Positions 1 to 10,400 of a DNA stretch of 61,629 nucleotides are shown one piece after another. Every line of letters starts with the position of its first letter. Position 1 is the stretch's first letter. The position numbers were made by a program, and so were the translations under genes. Under the pieces are notes generated by a model. That model was not told the origin of the DNA. It searched no databases and saw only the letters and a program-made list of their open reading frames with translations. The stretch covers positions 104,268 to 165,896 of the forward strand of contig VXMD01000031.1 of assembly GCA_009841255.1 (NCBI GenBank), given 5' to 3'. Source of the stretch: Candidatus Poribacteria bacterium (GTDB lineage Bacteria > Poribacteria > WGA-4E > WGA-3G).

Positions 1-52
1 GGTGTGTCCTGCCAACCCATTCTGACAGCTCCCGTTAGGGCAACATTAAAAT

Positions 53-1000
53 ATGTTTGAAGAGATTCTTTCAGCAACCATACGCGGGGCAACCCCACTC
101 TTACTTGCCGCACTCGGCGAAGTCATCTCCCAGCGCGCCGGTGTGCTGAACATCGGTATCGAAGGGATGATGCTCATCGGCGCATTCTTCGGGATGGTCG
201 GCTCCTTCTACACGGAAAAATTAGCGATGATCTACATGCCAGAACTCGCCATGATCGCACCGTGGTTCGGACTTTTGATGGCAGGCATCAGTGGACTGAT
301 CGCCGCCGCACTGTTCGCACTCTGTGCAATAAGACTTCGGGGTGACCAAGTGATCATCGGCACAGCAATGACGCTCTTAGCGTTAGGTTTAACAGAGGTC
401 GTCTATCAACGACTCTTCGGCGCAACCGGGATCGCACAAGGGGTGCCAGCCTTCCAACAGATTGCGGTTCCACTGCTCTCCCAAATCCCTTTCTTCGGAC
501 GCGCCCTGTTTTCGCACAATATTCTCGTTTTTCTCACATTCCTGCTGGTACCGTGTGTCTATTTCTTCCTCTACCATACACAACAGGGACTCAGGGTCCG
601 TGCGTGTGGCGAACATCCAAGGGCGATTGCCGCCGCCGGTGCGAACGTTCTCCGCTTGCGGACAGTATGTCTGCTCTTCGCCGGTGCGTTGGCAGGTATG
701 GCGGGCGGGTATCTCTCCCTCGCCGATGTCCCCTATTTTACACCCGGTATGACAGTCGGACGCGGATTCATTGCGCTGGCGATCGTTATCTTTGGAAAAT
801 GGCACCCTGTGAAGGCGTGCGGTGCCGCCCTGCTTTTTGGACTCGGTTCGGCACTCGATGCGCGATTCCAGGCGTTGGGGTGGGATGTACCGTATCAGGT
901 ATTCTTGATGTTGCCCTATGTGCTCTGTTTAGCGGTGTTAGCAGGCTTTGTCGGACGCGCCGAGGCACCCCTCGCATTGGGGAAACCCTACAGGGAATAG
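53..1000 (+). CDS. ABC transporter permease, nucleoside/simple-sugar type (BPD_transp_2)
   Basis: A 315-residue, very hydrophobic protein with about eight membrane segments. Near the N-terminus it carries LGEVISQRAGVLNIGIEGMM, the hallmark of the second permease (YufQ/RbsC-like) of ABC importers for nucleosides or simple sugars that work with a BMP-type lipoprotein. A cytoplasmic loop with the ATPase-contact pattern lies around residues 180-215. In this family the gene normally follows a sister permease and an ATPase, which would lie left of the window. The ATG at 53 has no good Shine-Dalgarno, only an A-rich leader (TTAAAAT), a pattern repeated at many starts here. The substrate cannot be read from the sequence. 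Confidence 0.88.
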   Translation: MFEEILSATIRGATPLLLAALGEVISQRAGVLNIGIEGMMLIGAFFGMVGSFYTEKLAMIYMPELAMIAPWFGLLMAGISGLIAAALFALCAIRLRGDQVIIGTAMTLLALGLTEVVYQRLFGATGIAQGVPAFQQIAVPLLSQIPFFGRALFSHNILVFLTFLLVPCVYFFLYHTQQGLRVRACGEHPRAIAAAGANVLRLRTVCLLFAGALAGMAGGYLSLADVPYFTPGMTVGRGFIALAIVIFGKWHPVKACGAALLFGLGSALDARFQALGWDVPYQVFLMLPYVLCLAVLAGFVGRAEAPLALGKPYRE

Positions 1001-1213
1001 TCGTCAGTTATCGGTTATCAGTTTTTTTCAGTTAAGAGGGTACCTTCACACAGGACCCCTTTTGGTAGAGCATCAAACCCCGTAGCCTGCAACAATACGC
1101 AGAAACACTTTCTTCGCATTGGATTTCAGCGTTCGCAAAAACACGCAGGCGGATATACGGAAATGAACGCCATAGATACAAACGACCTGTTCGAACCGCA
1201 AGGTAAAATTAAA
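997..1213. repeat. Intergenic repeat block: heptamer tract plus degenerate copy of the CTTGCGG-end element
   Basis: Directly after the permease stop the DNA reads as degenerate heptamers (TCAGTTATCGGTTATCAG). It is followed by fragments also present at 20.0-20.3 kb: CGTAGCCTGCAACA, GATATACGGAAA, and a terminal ACCGCAAGGTAAAATTAAA at about 1195-1213. The block ends inside the 3' end of the Omp85 gene. No gene is seen in it. Confidence 0.75.
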
Positions 1214-4200
1214 AAGTACTGCCAAGACGCACATGGAAAGCTCTCGTGGGATCTAACGCACCCGGTGTGGAGACAAGCGGGATCGCATAATCGACGCCAG
1301 CGGTGAGGGCACCGAGATCGAAATAAAGCCCGGCACCAACAGAGGTGGGTAGCGGTTGCGTTGTATTGATATCCGCTAAGGATCCCCAAACGTTACCAGC
1401 ATCAAAAAAGAACGCCCCGCGAACCATCCAATAGATGGGGAAGCGGAGTTCCGTGTTAAAGATGAATTGCACATCGCCGCGATGGATGCCTGTACTATCC
1501 CTGGGACCCAGAGAGCGTTCCGCATAACCGCGAACCGTTGTCCCGCCACCTGCCCAAAACCGCTCAAAAGAGATAAGTTCCGCGCGACGGTTTGAGCGCA
1601 ATCCCGTCGTGATCCCGAATCGGACGCCGGTCGCTAATACAAGTCCACCGATAAGTTGTTGGTAATATCGAGTATCCGTTGTCGTCTTAATAAAACTGAT
1701 TTCACCCTGCAAGAAGCCGCCAGCGTATTCAACGGTGAGATCGTTCAACATACCACCCGTAGGATTCAAATAACGCTCACGGTTGTCGTAGGTCCAGGAG
1801 AGTCGAACACTGCTCACAGTTGTGCTGAAAGGACTCTGACCGTAGGGGTTGGGTAACCCAACCCGTACAGCAGGGAGACTTTGCATCGGTGGAACGGGTT
1901 GGTCCAAGTCCCGGTAGCTATATCTGAGATCGAGATGGTGCGATTCAAACACGTTTCTGCTAAGGATGAAACTCCCTTGAAGGGCACGGACATTATCGTC
2001 TACCTCCAACTTCTTGGCTAACACCTGTAGACTCCCCCGGGTCCGTCCAATCAACCACGGTTCTGTGAGCGTTGCATCAAAGAGATACCCTAATTCGTCG
2101 CGCCATCCGAGTCTGGCGCGTGCGCGACCTCGAATGTTCCGATTAAAGAGAAAATTACTGTCCGTCAAGCCTAACGTTCCGCGGAACCCCTCTGCGAAAC
2201 TGTAGCCACTACTCACACTGTATGTCCTCGGTTTCTGTTTTTCGACCTGTATTAAAACATCGTTGATTTTCCTCGGGCGAAGGACAGCGGCATTCATAAC
2301 TTCGGACGCCTGAGCACTCCCTGTACCACGGGTAGACTGCGCGAGACGCTCATATTGGACGCTCCGAAAAAGTCCTGAACCATAGAGATTTTGCAAGGCA
2401 CTGTTTAACTTTTCTGAGGTCCAAAGTTTCTCCTCAAGGTGTGCTACCTCCCGTTGAAGCACATGTTGTTTTACAACGTCTGTGTCCCCTTGAAAATAGA
2501 AGGTACCGAACACGACCTGTTCACCTTCTGTCTCCACAGTGAGGTGCAGGACCCCGTGTTCATAAACCTCAAGATGTGGAACAGATGGCAAAGATTCTGC
2601 CGGCGAGGTTTGAAACCCCGCCAGTGGCACATCCGGTGTTTTTTGTATAAGGGTATACCGTGGGTTCCCTTCAATGTCTTGGAGGCTCCAGCGGTTGCCG
2701 ATATAAGCAGCTATGCCAACGCCTGTAAGCGTAAGGTTATGTCTCTCGAATTCCGTTCGGATTTTCGGTGGGAGATTCCCTTCCGCAAGCGGTCCTGAGA
2801 AATTGCCTGTTACTTGAAAAACCGGTGCTACCGTTTCTAAGATATACGCGTTACTCACCACTGCATCAATGTATCCGATTTCGTGATAGGCTTTTAAGAT
2901 TGCGTCACCGTAGGCTTTCCGCGCAAGCGAGGCATTCGGCTGCGGGAGCGGGAGTTCACGCTGCAAACGCTTCAGAAGTGTAGCAGTCCCTAACGCCGTG
3001 TTTCCACTGATGTCGCATCGATGGATCATCTCTTTATGTTCTTCAATTACGGTGAGATGTATCACAACTTCACCGATACGCCGGTTGTTTGGGTTCTGTT
3101 TATCAAGCCTCGTCGTGATGAGGACGTTCGGATAACCGGCTTTTCCGTATAAAATTTTGAGCCGATGTATATCTGTATCGAGTTTGGGTTCATAAAAAAA
3201 GCGTCTCTGTTCGCGTTGAAATAACAACCTTGCGATGTCCGCTTGTAAGTTTCGCAGGAATCCACCGATGGGTTTCATCGTTATCTCACGCTTCAGTTGC
3301 GCCTCCGAAAACGCTCTGTTCCCCGAGAAAGTGATGCCCTTGACGACATAACGCGTCCCCGGGTTAATCGTCAGCCGAATACTGGAGGCATCCAGTATTT
3401 CCTCATCTACAGTGGTGTCGTGGTAGCCTTCGGCTTTGAAATAGGATTTTATCCGGCGTTCCCATATAGAAGAAGCGGTGGTGTTTATGAGAGAAACTAT
3501 ATCTTCTCTGAACGCATCTTGAAGTGATAACGGAAGTTCTCCGGCATCCGAAAAAAAATTAATCCGAACTTCTTTTCCCTCGTTGACGTGAAATTGTAGA
3601 ATACCAGTCTCAGGAATAAAGATTGTGGTGATGGTAGCGGTAGGATAATTGCTTTTATGGTAAAGTGCCAACATGGATAATACATCGCTATCCACAGCGG
3701 ATTTGTTGTAAATCGGGAAGTCCCGGCTAAAGTTACAAACCTCTTTGAGAGTGTTATCTGAAAGAATAGCATTGTCCTGAAATTGCAATTCTTTGATGGT
3801 TGACGCGTCTCCTACGGTGATTTGGTAGGTTAACGCCCCGGCTTCCGTGAGTGCATCGGGGACTCTGACTTGAGCGTCAAAGTACCCGTACGTTTGACAG
3901 ACCTCTCTAATGCGTTGCCCATCGGCTTTGGCGATTGTAGGCACATACTTTTCTCCCGTCCTTGAACGGATTGTCCGCTCAATAGCGTTCTTAACTTCGT
4001 TTTCAGGGATGCCGGAGAGCACAATTTGTTCGATGTGGGCGAAAGGGGTCAGGTGGTACGTTAAAACAAGACTCCCCGATCTATCCTGCGTGTATACCTG
4101 AATTTGGGAATACTGCTGTGTCGCGTAGAGTGCTTTAATGCTCTGCCCAATGGCATATCGAGACAAGACATCACCAACATATACGACTGTCTGGTTTCTA

Positions 4201-4499
4201 AGTATATTGAGTTGTTCTGTGGTTTCTTCCACAGGCGTGGTGCCAATGTAGTACTCTATTTTGGCAATCTGTTTTTGATTGGGTGCATCCAATTCCTGCG
4301 CGCCTACAGATTGCACGAAAAAGCAGCAGAGCAATACAATAGCAATCAGTATATTAGTTGTCAGTAAAGAAGTTTCCAGTCGCCAGTGAAGAATTCGCCA
4401 GTAACTGGTAACTGGTAACTGGTAACTGGTAACTGGTAACTGACAACTATTAAAACCGCCCCTTGAATTCAATGTCAATCCCGTGTTCCCTTTTTTCAT
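1209..4499 (-). CDS. Omp85-family outer-membrane assembly protein with about seven POTRA domains (BamA/TamA-like)
   Basis: From the N-terminus: a hydrophobic signal segment ending VQSVGAQE, about seven successive POTRA-like units filling roughly residues 60-750, then a 16-strand-type beta barrel. The barrel carries the loop-6 motif TTVRGYAERSLGP about 105 residues from the end and closes with a terminal Phe (RLGSTF), the usual beta-signal. At about 1,096 residues it is longer than BamA (about 800, five POTRA) or TamA (three POTRA). It lies just downstream of the tamB-like gene and is probably co-transcribed, so it may serve as TamA, BamA or both. The start is uncertain: the ATG at 4499 overlaps tamB by 50 bases and puts a stretch translated from the heptamer repeat (LPVTSYQLPVTSY) before the signal core. 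An ATA at 4352-4350 directly precedes an ideal signal peptide. Confidence 0.87.
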   Translation of the reverse strand: MKKGNTGLTLNSRGGFNSCQLPVTSYQLPVTSYWRILHWRLETSLLTTNILIAIVLLCCFFVQSVGAQELDAPNQKQIAKIEYYIGTTPVEETTEQLNILRNQTVVYVGDVLSRYAIGQSIKALYATQQYSQIQVYTQDRSGSLVLTYHLTPFAHIEQIVLSGIPENEVKNAIERTIRSRTGEKYVPTIAKADGQRIREVCQTYGYFDAQVRVPDALTEAGALTYQITVGDASTIKELQFQDNAILSDNTLKEVCNFSRDFPIYNKSAVDSDVLSMLALYHKSNYPTATITTIFIPETGILQFHVNEGKEVRINFFSDAGELPLSLQDAFREDIVSLINTTASSIWERRIKSYFKAEGYHDTTVDEEILDASSIRLTINPGTRYVVKGITFSGNRAFSEAQLKREITMKPIGGFLRNLQADIARLLFQREQRRFFYEPKLDTDIHRLKILYGKAGYPNVLITTRLDKQNPNNRRIGEVVIHLTVIEEHKEMIHRCDISGNTALGTATLLKRLQRELPLPQPNASLARKAYGDAILKAYHEIGYIDAVVSNAYILETVAPVFQVTGNFSGPLAEGNLPPKIRTEFERHNLTLTGVGIAAYIGNRWSLQDIEGNPRYTLIQKTPDVPLAGFQTSPAESLPSVPHLEVYEHGVLHLTVETEGEQVVFGTFYFQGDTDVVKQHVLQREVAHLEEKLWTSEKLNSALQNLYGSGLFRSVQYERLAQSTRGTGSAQASEVMNAAVLRPRKINDVLIQVEKQKPRTYSVSSGYSFAEGFRGTLGLTDSNFLFNRNIRGRARARLGWRDELGYLFDATLTEPWLIGRTRGSLQVLAKKLEVDDNVRALQGSFILSRNVFESHHLDLRYSYRDLDQPVPPMQSLPAVRVGLPNPYGQSPFSTTVSSVRLSWTYDNRERYLNPTGGMLNDLTVEYAGGFLQGEISFIKTTTDTRYYQQLIGGLVLATGVRFGITTGLRSNRRAELISFERFWAGGGTTVRGYAERSLGPRDSTGIHRGDVQFIFNTELRFPIYWMVRGAFFFDAGNVWGSLADINTTQPLPTSVGAGLYFDLGALTAGVDYAIPLVSTPGALDPTRAFHVRLGSTF
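4374..4452. repeat. Heptamer tract between tamB and the Omp85 gene
   Basis: About six near-perfect AACTGGT heptamers in tandem, read on the plus strand, running from the Omp85 signal-peptide region to the tamB stop. It ends CTGACAACTATT, so the minus-strand tamB stop TAA is followed at once by TAG TTGTCAG. The same TAGTTGTC/TAGTTATC edge abuts other stop codons in this window. Confidence 0.9.
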
Positions 4500-7400
4500 T
4501 CGTCTCAATTTTAATGGATACATTTTTTCCAAGTGGGTACTCCGCGCTGATATATCGTGCCTCTTCATCGAGCGGGCGATGGAAACTAAACGTGAACCCA
4601 CCGAGCGCGCCTGACAGCGCAGCGTTGCGTAGGAGGAAATCTATAATATCGTCATGTGAGAGGACTTCCGTGGTCGTTTCTGGAGGCGCGCTCAGGATGA
4701 AGTTCGGATTGCTGAGCGTGCCGGTAACGGCGGCATACACCTGAAGGTCTATCGTGCTTCCATCTCTCGGTAGCACGCCTCGAATGCGGTTCGGGGTCCG
4801 AAGAAAAATATTGAGTTCCGGATCAAAACTGACAGTGCTCTGGTTACTGATTGTAGAACCCTCAATGAATTCAAAAGTCTGCGGCGGAATCCCAATTTTC
4901 CCTCTGAGCACCGAAACGTTCCCACTGAAAACCGGCTGACGGAGTGGACCGAAGAGTTTGCCCGCACAGGCGATTTCAATATCCGTGGGTCCTGTGATAG
5001 ATGAAAGCACACGAAAATTATCGGGGATGTCAATATCTATCCCATCAAGATGTAAATCCCGTAGAATCGGGTAGTCCAATACAAGTTCCGTTTCCTTGAC
5101 TGAAACCCCTGTAAGCCAATCCCGAACATTTTCCCAATTCTGTTGATAGTAGCCGCCTCTAATATGCAGCTCTCCTGTTAGATGGGGACGAAGCAATTCC
5201 CCGCGTAGACCAAAGGCAGTGGAAGAAAGCTCAATTCGATACTGTTCCGGTTGTTCAAAAACCGTTGATGTGAGCCCCATTGACACGTTCAACGTCGGCG
5301 GTTTCTCCCATATACGTCTATCGGGTGGGGCTGTGATGTCGCCTGAAACCAAAAATCCGCCGTCATTTAAGGTGCCCTCCAGTCTAATATTCGCCCCTTT
5401 TTCTGACAACTTAATGTTGCCCCCAGCCGCCTCAACTCGAAGACCCGCTTCTGGAAGTTTAAACCCAATATTATTGAAAAGCACACCACCATCGACTTGT
5501 GGGGTTTCTATCGTCCCTGTCAGCTTGACATGAACCTCGCTTGTACCAGTCGCGGCACTGAGTCCAGGGACCACAGACGGTAACACGGTCAGGTCGTTTA
5601 CGCTTATATCCAAAGTCCCATACATCGGACGCCGTTGGAAATCCGTCCAAACGTTCTCTGGAGACTGTTGCAGTGCCGTAAGAAACGGAATTAACGCAAA
5701 CTTGTAGGGCATCCTCCATGAGAAAGTCAACTGATTGCCGCCGAACTGAACCTCAACGTAGCGCTTCTCTGTTATTTCCCATTTCCCATTCTGATACCGG
5801 ATTCTCCATCGCAGGTCAATCGGAACATCATGTAGATAGAGTTCAGCAGGTTCGTTTTCGTGCCGTCGCACGGTTATCTTCGGATCCTCGCTGGTGCCGC
5901 TCATCTGTAAACTGCCCGACAGCGCACCCGTAACCCGATACGGCGCGGGCCATTTGTCAGTTATCACGGAAACATCAAAATTTTTGAACCGCAGCGCACC
6001 GTCAAATGCCCCGTTCACCGACCACCTGCTTTCAGCATCAATACTGAGCGTTGTCTTGGCTGACAAGGTTCGTTCATCACCAAGTAAACCGTCAGGTTTT
6101 GTATCCTCCTCGGTAAAGGTCTGCTTGACTGAAAATTCGTCTCGGTTTTTAAGCGTGAAGGTTTCCGTTAAAACTAAAGTTCCATCACTCAGGACGATCA
6201 GAGTCGGTTGCAAACGCTGGAAGTCATAATACCGATCCATCGCTTTGAAAGCGAGGCGGACCTTGTCAATTGATAAAGTCGCATTTGAAACAGATACAAG
6301 GTCCGTGAGTGAAGGGATCTCTCGGACTTGCGGAAACGGCGCACTTTCGCCAGGCACTAAGAAACTATCGAACGGCACTGTTAATGTCTTCAAGGTCGCT
6401 GTTATATACCCCTCTACCGCTTCTGACATGTCTGACGGTAAGGCAGGACGGACAGCTGAACCGAGTGGAAATCGTTCTAATCTTAACCCTTGTAATATCA
6501 AGTGCTTTGGCATTAAGCCATCTAATACGAACTGCCCTTGTTCAAGTTTACAAGTACCGTCCCCTATGTCAAATCGGAACGCAGTAAAGTCAATCAGGTT
6601 TTCCCGCGCACTGAGGTGCAACTGCATATCCTGAAAAGGGAACCCCTGAAAGTCCTTGAGATGCAGTTGCGGTGCTTCAACAAACACGTTGCCCACCACA
6701 TACGGCGATTGACTTGTGCCTTGTATTTCCAAATCTATGTCAACGGTGCCCTCCGCCTCTGAAAAGAGAGTTTCAATCCCTGGGAAAAAATGGAGCGGCA
6801 GTTCGCTACCTCGAAGACGGACATCAATGAGGGGTTCCGCAATAAATCGCTCAGATATATCCATCGCTTCAAACGCCAGATTAAACGGAATAACACCCGC
6901 GAAGGTTAACGTCCCTTCACGGTTTTTGAGTTCTATGCCGGTGACGTTTATGCGTTCATCTCGATACTCGATCTCGCCTGTCCACTCCTTTTCATTGAGC
7001 GTTCCGTGCCACGCTATCCCAATTTCGGGAGCTATAAAAGTGCCTGCAATGTTGACCTCCATCGCTGCCGTTACCATCGGTGATGTCAATTCTAACGGAA
7101 TGTGCACGGCAAGAGGTTCCGCCGCCTCAGTCGTTCCCACCGGATCAGATCTGAATCGGAGCGGCGCACTGTTAACGAGACGGAAATCGTAGCCATCAAG
7201 CTCCAGTTCGCTTACTTCACCGATTACCGTCATCTGCTGTGGATCTAAGCCTGTACCGCTAAACTTAACATATCCCGAAGCGAAACCATAGTCCCCAATT
7301 TCTATCTGTGACGCTGACACATCAATCTCAAAATAGTTATCAGTTTTCAGTTTTAACCATTGACTCGTGCTTTGCTGTCTTGTATCGGAGTCGAGTCGAT

Positions 7401-10400
7401 GGTTAAGGTTGTCAGTTGTCGGTAAGAGGTTTTCGTTTAACAAATCCCTCTTTAACTGATAACCGTTAACCGAAGACCGATCACCACCCGTGCGTGGGAA
7501 CACGGCTTTTCCTTGGACACGATAGGGACCCTCTCCCACCTGTCCGTTTGCTTCCACCCTTTGCACACGAACGAATTCTGAATCGAAATGAATATCTACA
7601 CGAAGCCGATCCAGCGTAATAGCGGGAATATAAGAGACAACACGGATCGGACTCTGCTTGACTGTTTCAGCGTATAGTAGCACAAGCGGATCAGCGAGCG
7701 TACCGCCGATCTCCACGGACGCCTCTAAAATCCCAGTTATTCCGTTGCCGGAGCCAAGCGTATCAATTGCCTCCATCGGCAAGGTGGCGAGATCCAAAGT
7801 AATGGTATCGACGCGGAGATGTAACTCCGAATCGTTAACCGCTTCAGGGTGAACGTCAATATATCCTTCCAAGTTCACATCGTTCCCGAAGAGTTTGAAA
7901 TCACACCCCTCAAAACGCAGCGTCTCCTCCTGATATGTTATCACCCCACTCGCATCGGCAATATCAATAGCACCCGCATCTGTTCCCAATATGAGCGTCG
8001 GGATTGACCATTCTAATCGAATATTGGGTTGGATGGATGTCCCAGTCATTTTCACGTCATACCGAAGGGCACCGGTTTTCAGCGTGCCAAGCGGAAGTCC
8101 CAATGCCTCTTCAAAAGGGAACAGTGCGAACCCATCAGATACGGCATGTAGGTTCATCGTCTCACTTCTGGCATCCAAAGTTCCCGTCAACTCAAGAAAC
8201 GCGACTTCGTCTTCAGATGTCCGCAAGAAAAGCGCATCGATTGTCCATGTGTCGTCTTTGAGATGCAGGCGAATCGGTTCAGAATTTGTGAAGGGAACAG
8301 AGTGATCGGTTAAAGAGGAATCCGGTTCAACAGACCCACCTCTTAACTGGTCACTGTTAACGTTACCTATCAACTCGCTCTGATTAGATTTGTTTAAGGC
8401 ACGAGTTGATAGGTAAAACTGAGAACTATTCACAAGAATATCCACATCGTAGGGATAGACGTGTTGTTTCTGGGACTCGGTAGCTTCGTTCTCAGTCGAT
8501 GGTGCCAAGTCTGCCAACGTCCCATTAATTGACGCACGCCCGCTAGCGGTCCCCGTAACCGCCTCAAGCATTGGGTCTAATATGGGTAGGATCGGTGTAA
8601 TATCAAAACTTTCACTCTCCGCTGTGAACCGGTATGGGTTCCCCGTAGCCATGCTGATGTAACCCTGAATCTGGCTCGTCCCCTCGAAGCCGTGTCCATG
8701 GAAATCGTAGATATCGGGTTCACCGGTAGTATCCTTCCGTTCCGCAAACTTACCGAGCAGATAGACATCGCCGAGCAGATATTTTCTGCCGCGTTCGTTG
8801 TGCAAGAAGGTTAAGTCTGAAAAATCGAGTTCAACCTGAATATCCGGACGCGCCGGTTTTTTGAGCGTGCCAACAACCCGAACGTCAAATTGCCCTTCAA
8901 ACGGAAAATCGGGGAGGTTTGCCGCTTTCGCAATTTCTTCCAACTTGACAGGGGCGTCGCTTTCAAGGAGCAGATCATAGTCACCGTTGGCGGCGACTGC
9001 AACCTTAAATGTAATTTGCTGCCCGCGCGTCGTTATCTTGAAGTCTGGCACTGTGAAGTTGTAATCCTCAATCTCCAAAGGGAGCGTCAACGGATCCAAA
9101 TAGATACCCCACGCCACGCCTTCGGTAACACTGAAGGCGGCACGACCATCCAGATGGATGAGCGTTCCACTTAATTTTAGCTCACCTCTGATTTCACCCG
9201 TCACAGGATATTCGGCACCTAACAAGAGTTTCGGATAATGTTGGACGTAAACAGGATCAGCGACAACACTGATATCCGCAGGAAAATCATCTCTAACCTC
9301 CACAGTTCCGGTAATTCGCGTGCGACTCTCGTATTCGGTTTGAGTCGTTATCAGGCGTCCGTTTTTACCATCAACTCGTGCCTTAACACTTTTATCAATG
9401 TGCGAGTTGATGGTAAAAGGTGTCAGTAGGTTTTCGGAGTTTCCTTTCTCTTTAACTGATAACTGGTAACTGGTAACTGACGACTCTTCTATTGTATTCT
9501 TCGTCATCAATCCGTTTTCGATGAATACCCGTCCCTCATGATAGCGGAAATCGCTCGACAAAGCACCGATCGGAATGTCGTTGAAGGTCGCATTCGGGAT
9601 TTTCATAAACCCGGTCAGCGCGCCATCCGACAATTTCGCAGACAATTCCGCTGTTCCGCCGATATCCGTACTATTGGCAATTTTCATCAGGTCATCGAAA
9701 TCGATGCCTGTTGCGTGGATATTCAAGACGTCTTGTCGTTCAACCGGAAAGGGACCCGTGATATTAATCTGAGCTTCACCGAAGTTTCCGTCGATTTTCA
9801 ATTCACCTGATACTATTGTGCAATTGAGCGTTGAATCGTCAAGTTTAACCTCGTCAAGGGTTGTCCTCGTTAGGGTTATCTCGCTGTCGAGTTTGAGGCT
9901 TGAAATGTCCGTACTATTTCCACTGAGTTCTCCACGACTTGAGAGAAGTCCCTTGCTGTCCATAAGGTTTTCAGGCAGTTGCGTGAACAGTGACAGCAGG
10001 GGGATCAGTTGGATGTCTGTCGCATCCCACTTTCCGCGGTAGGCAATCGGATGGGTTGAGAGTTGTTGAAGGTGCGTTAGCAGATGACCTTCCAACGCGT
10101 TTTCGGACGTGATGCTTCCATCGCTGACCACAATACCATCGGCGACTTGGAAACTGAGCTCGTTTAATGTGAATATTGGGGTGGGTTCAGAGTTGAATTT
10201 CGCGTCAGCACGTAAGGCTGTCAACGCTATTTTGGGATTGTTCTCTCCTATGACAGCAGAAAACCTCGGTATTCCCACAGAGAACGTTCCTGCTAAAGCC
10301 GAATCTGTACCATCCACTATGAGCGTCGCGTCAACATCGCCTTCAAGTTCAATATCTTCGCCAAAAAACGGCTCTACATCTGCCAGGTTCAGGTTCACGT

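Noticed and set aside
1-52. Tail of an upstream permease gene
   Set aside because: Too short; no frame gives a recognisable C-terminus.
389-805. Long antisense frame within the permease gene
   Set aside because: It is a shadow of the coding strand; no ribosome-binding site or motif.
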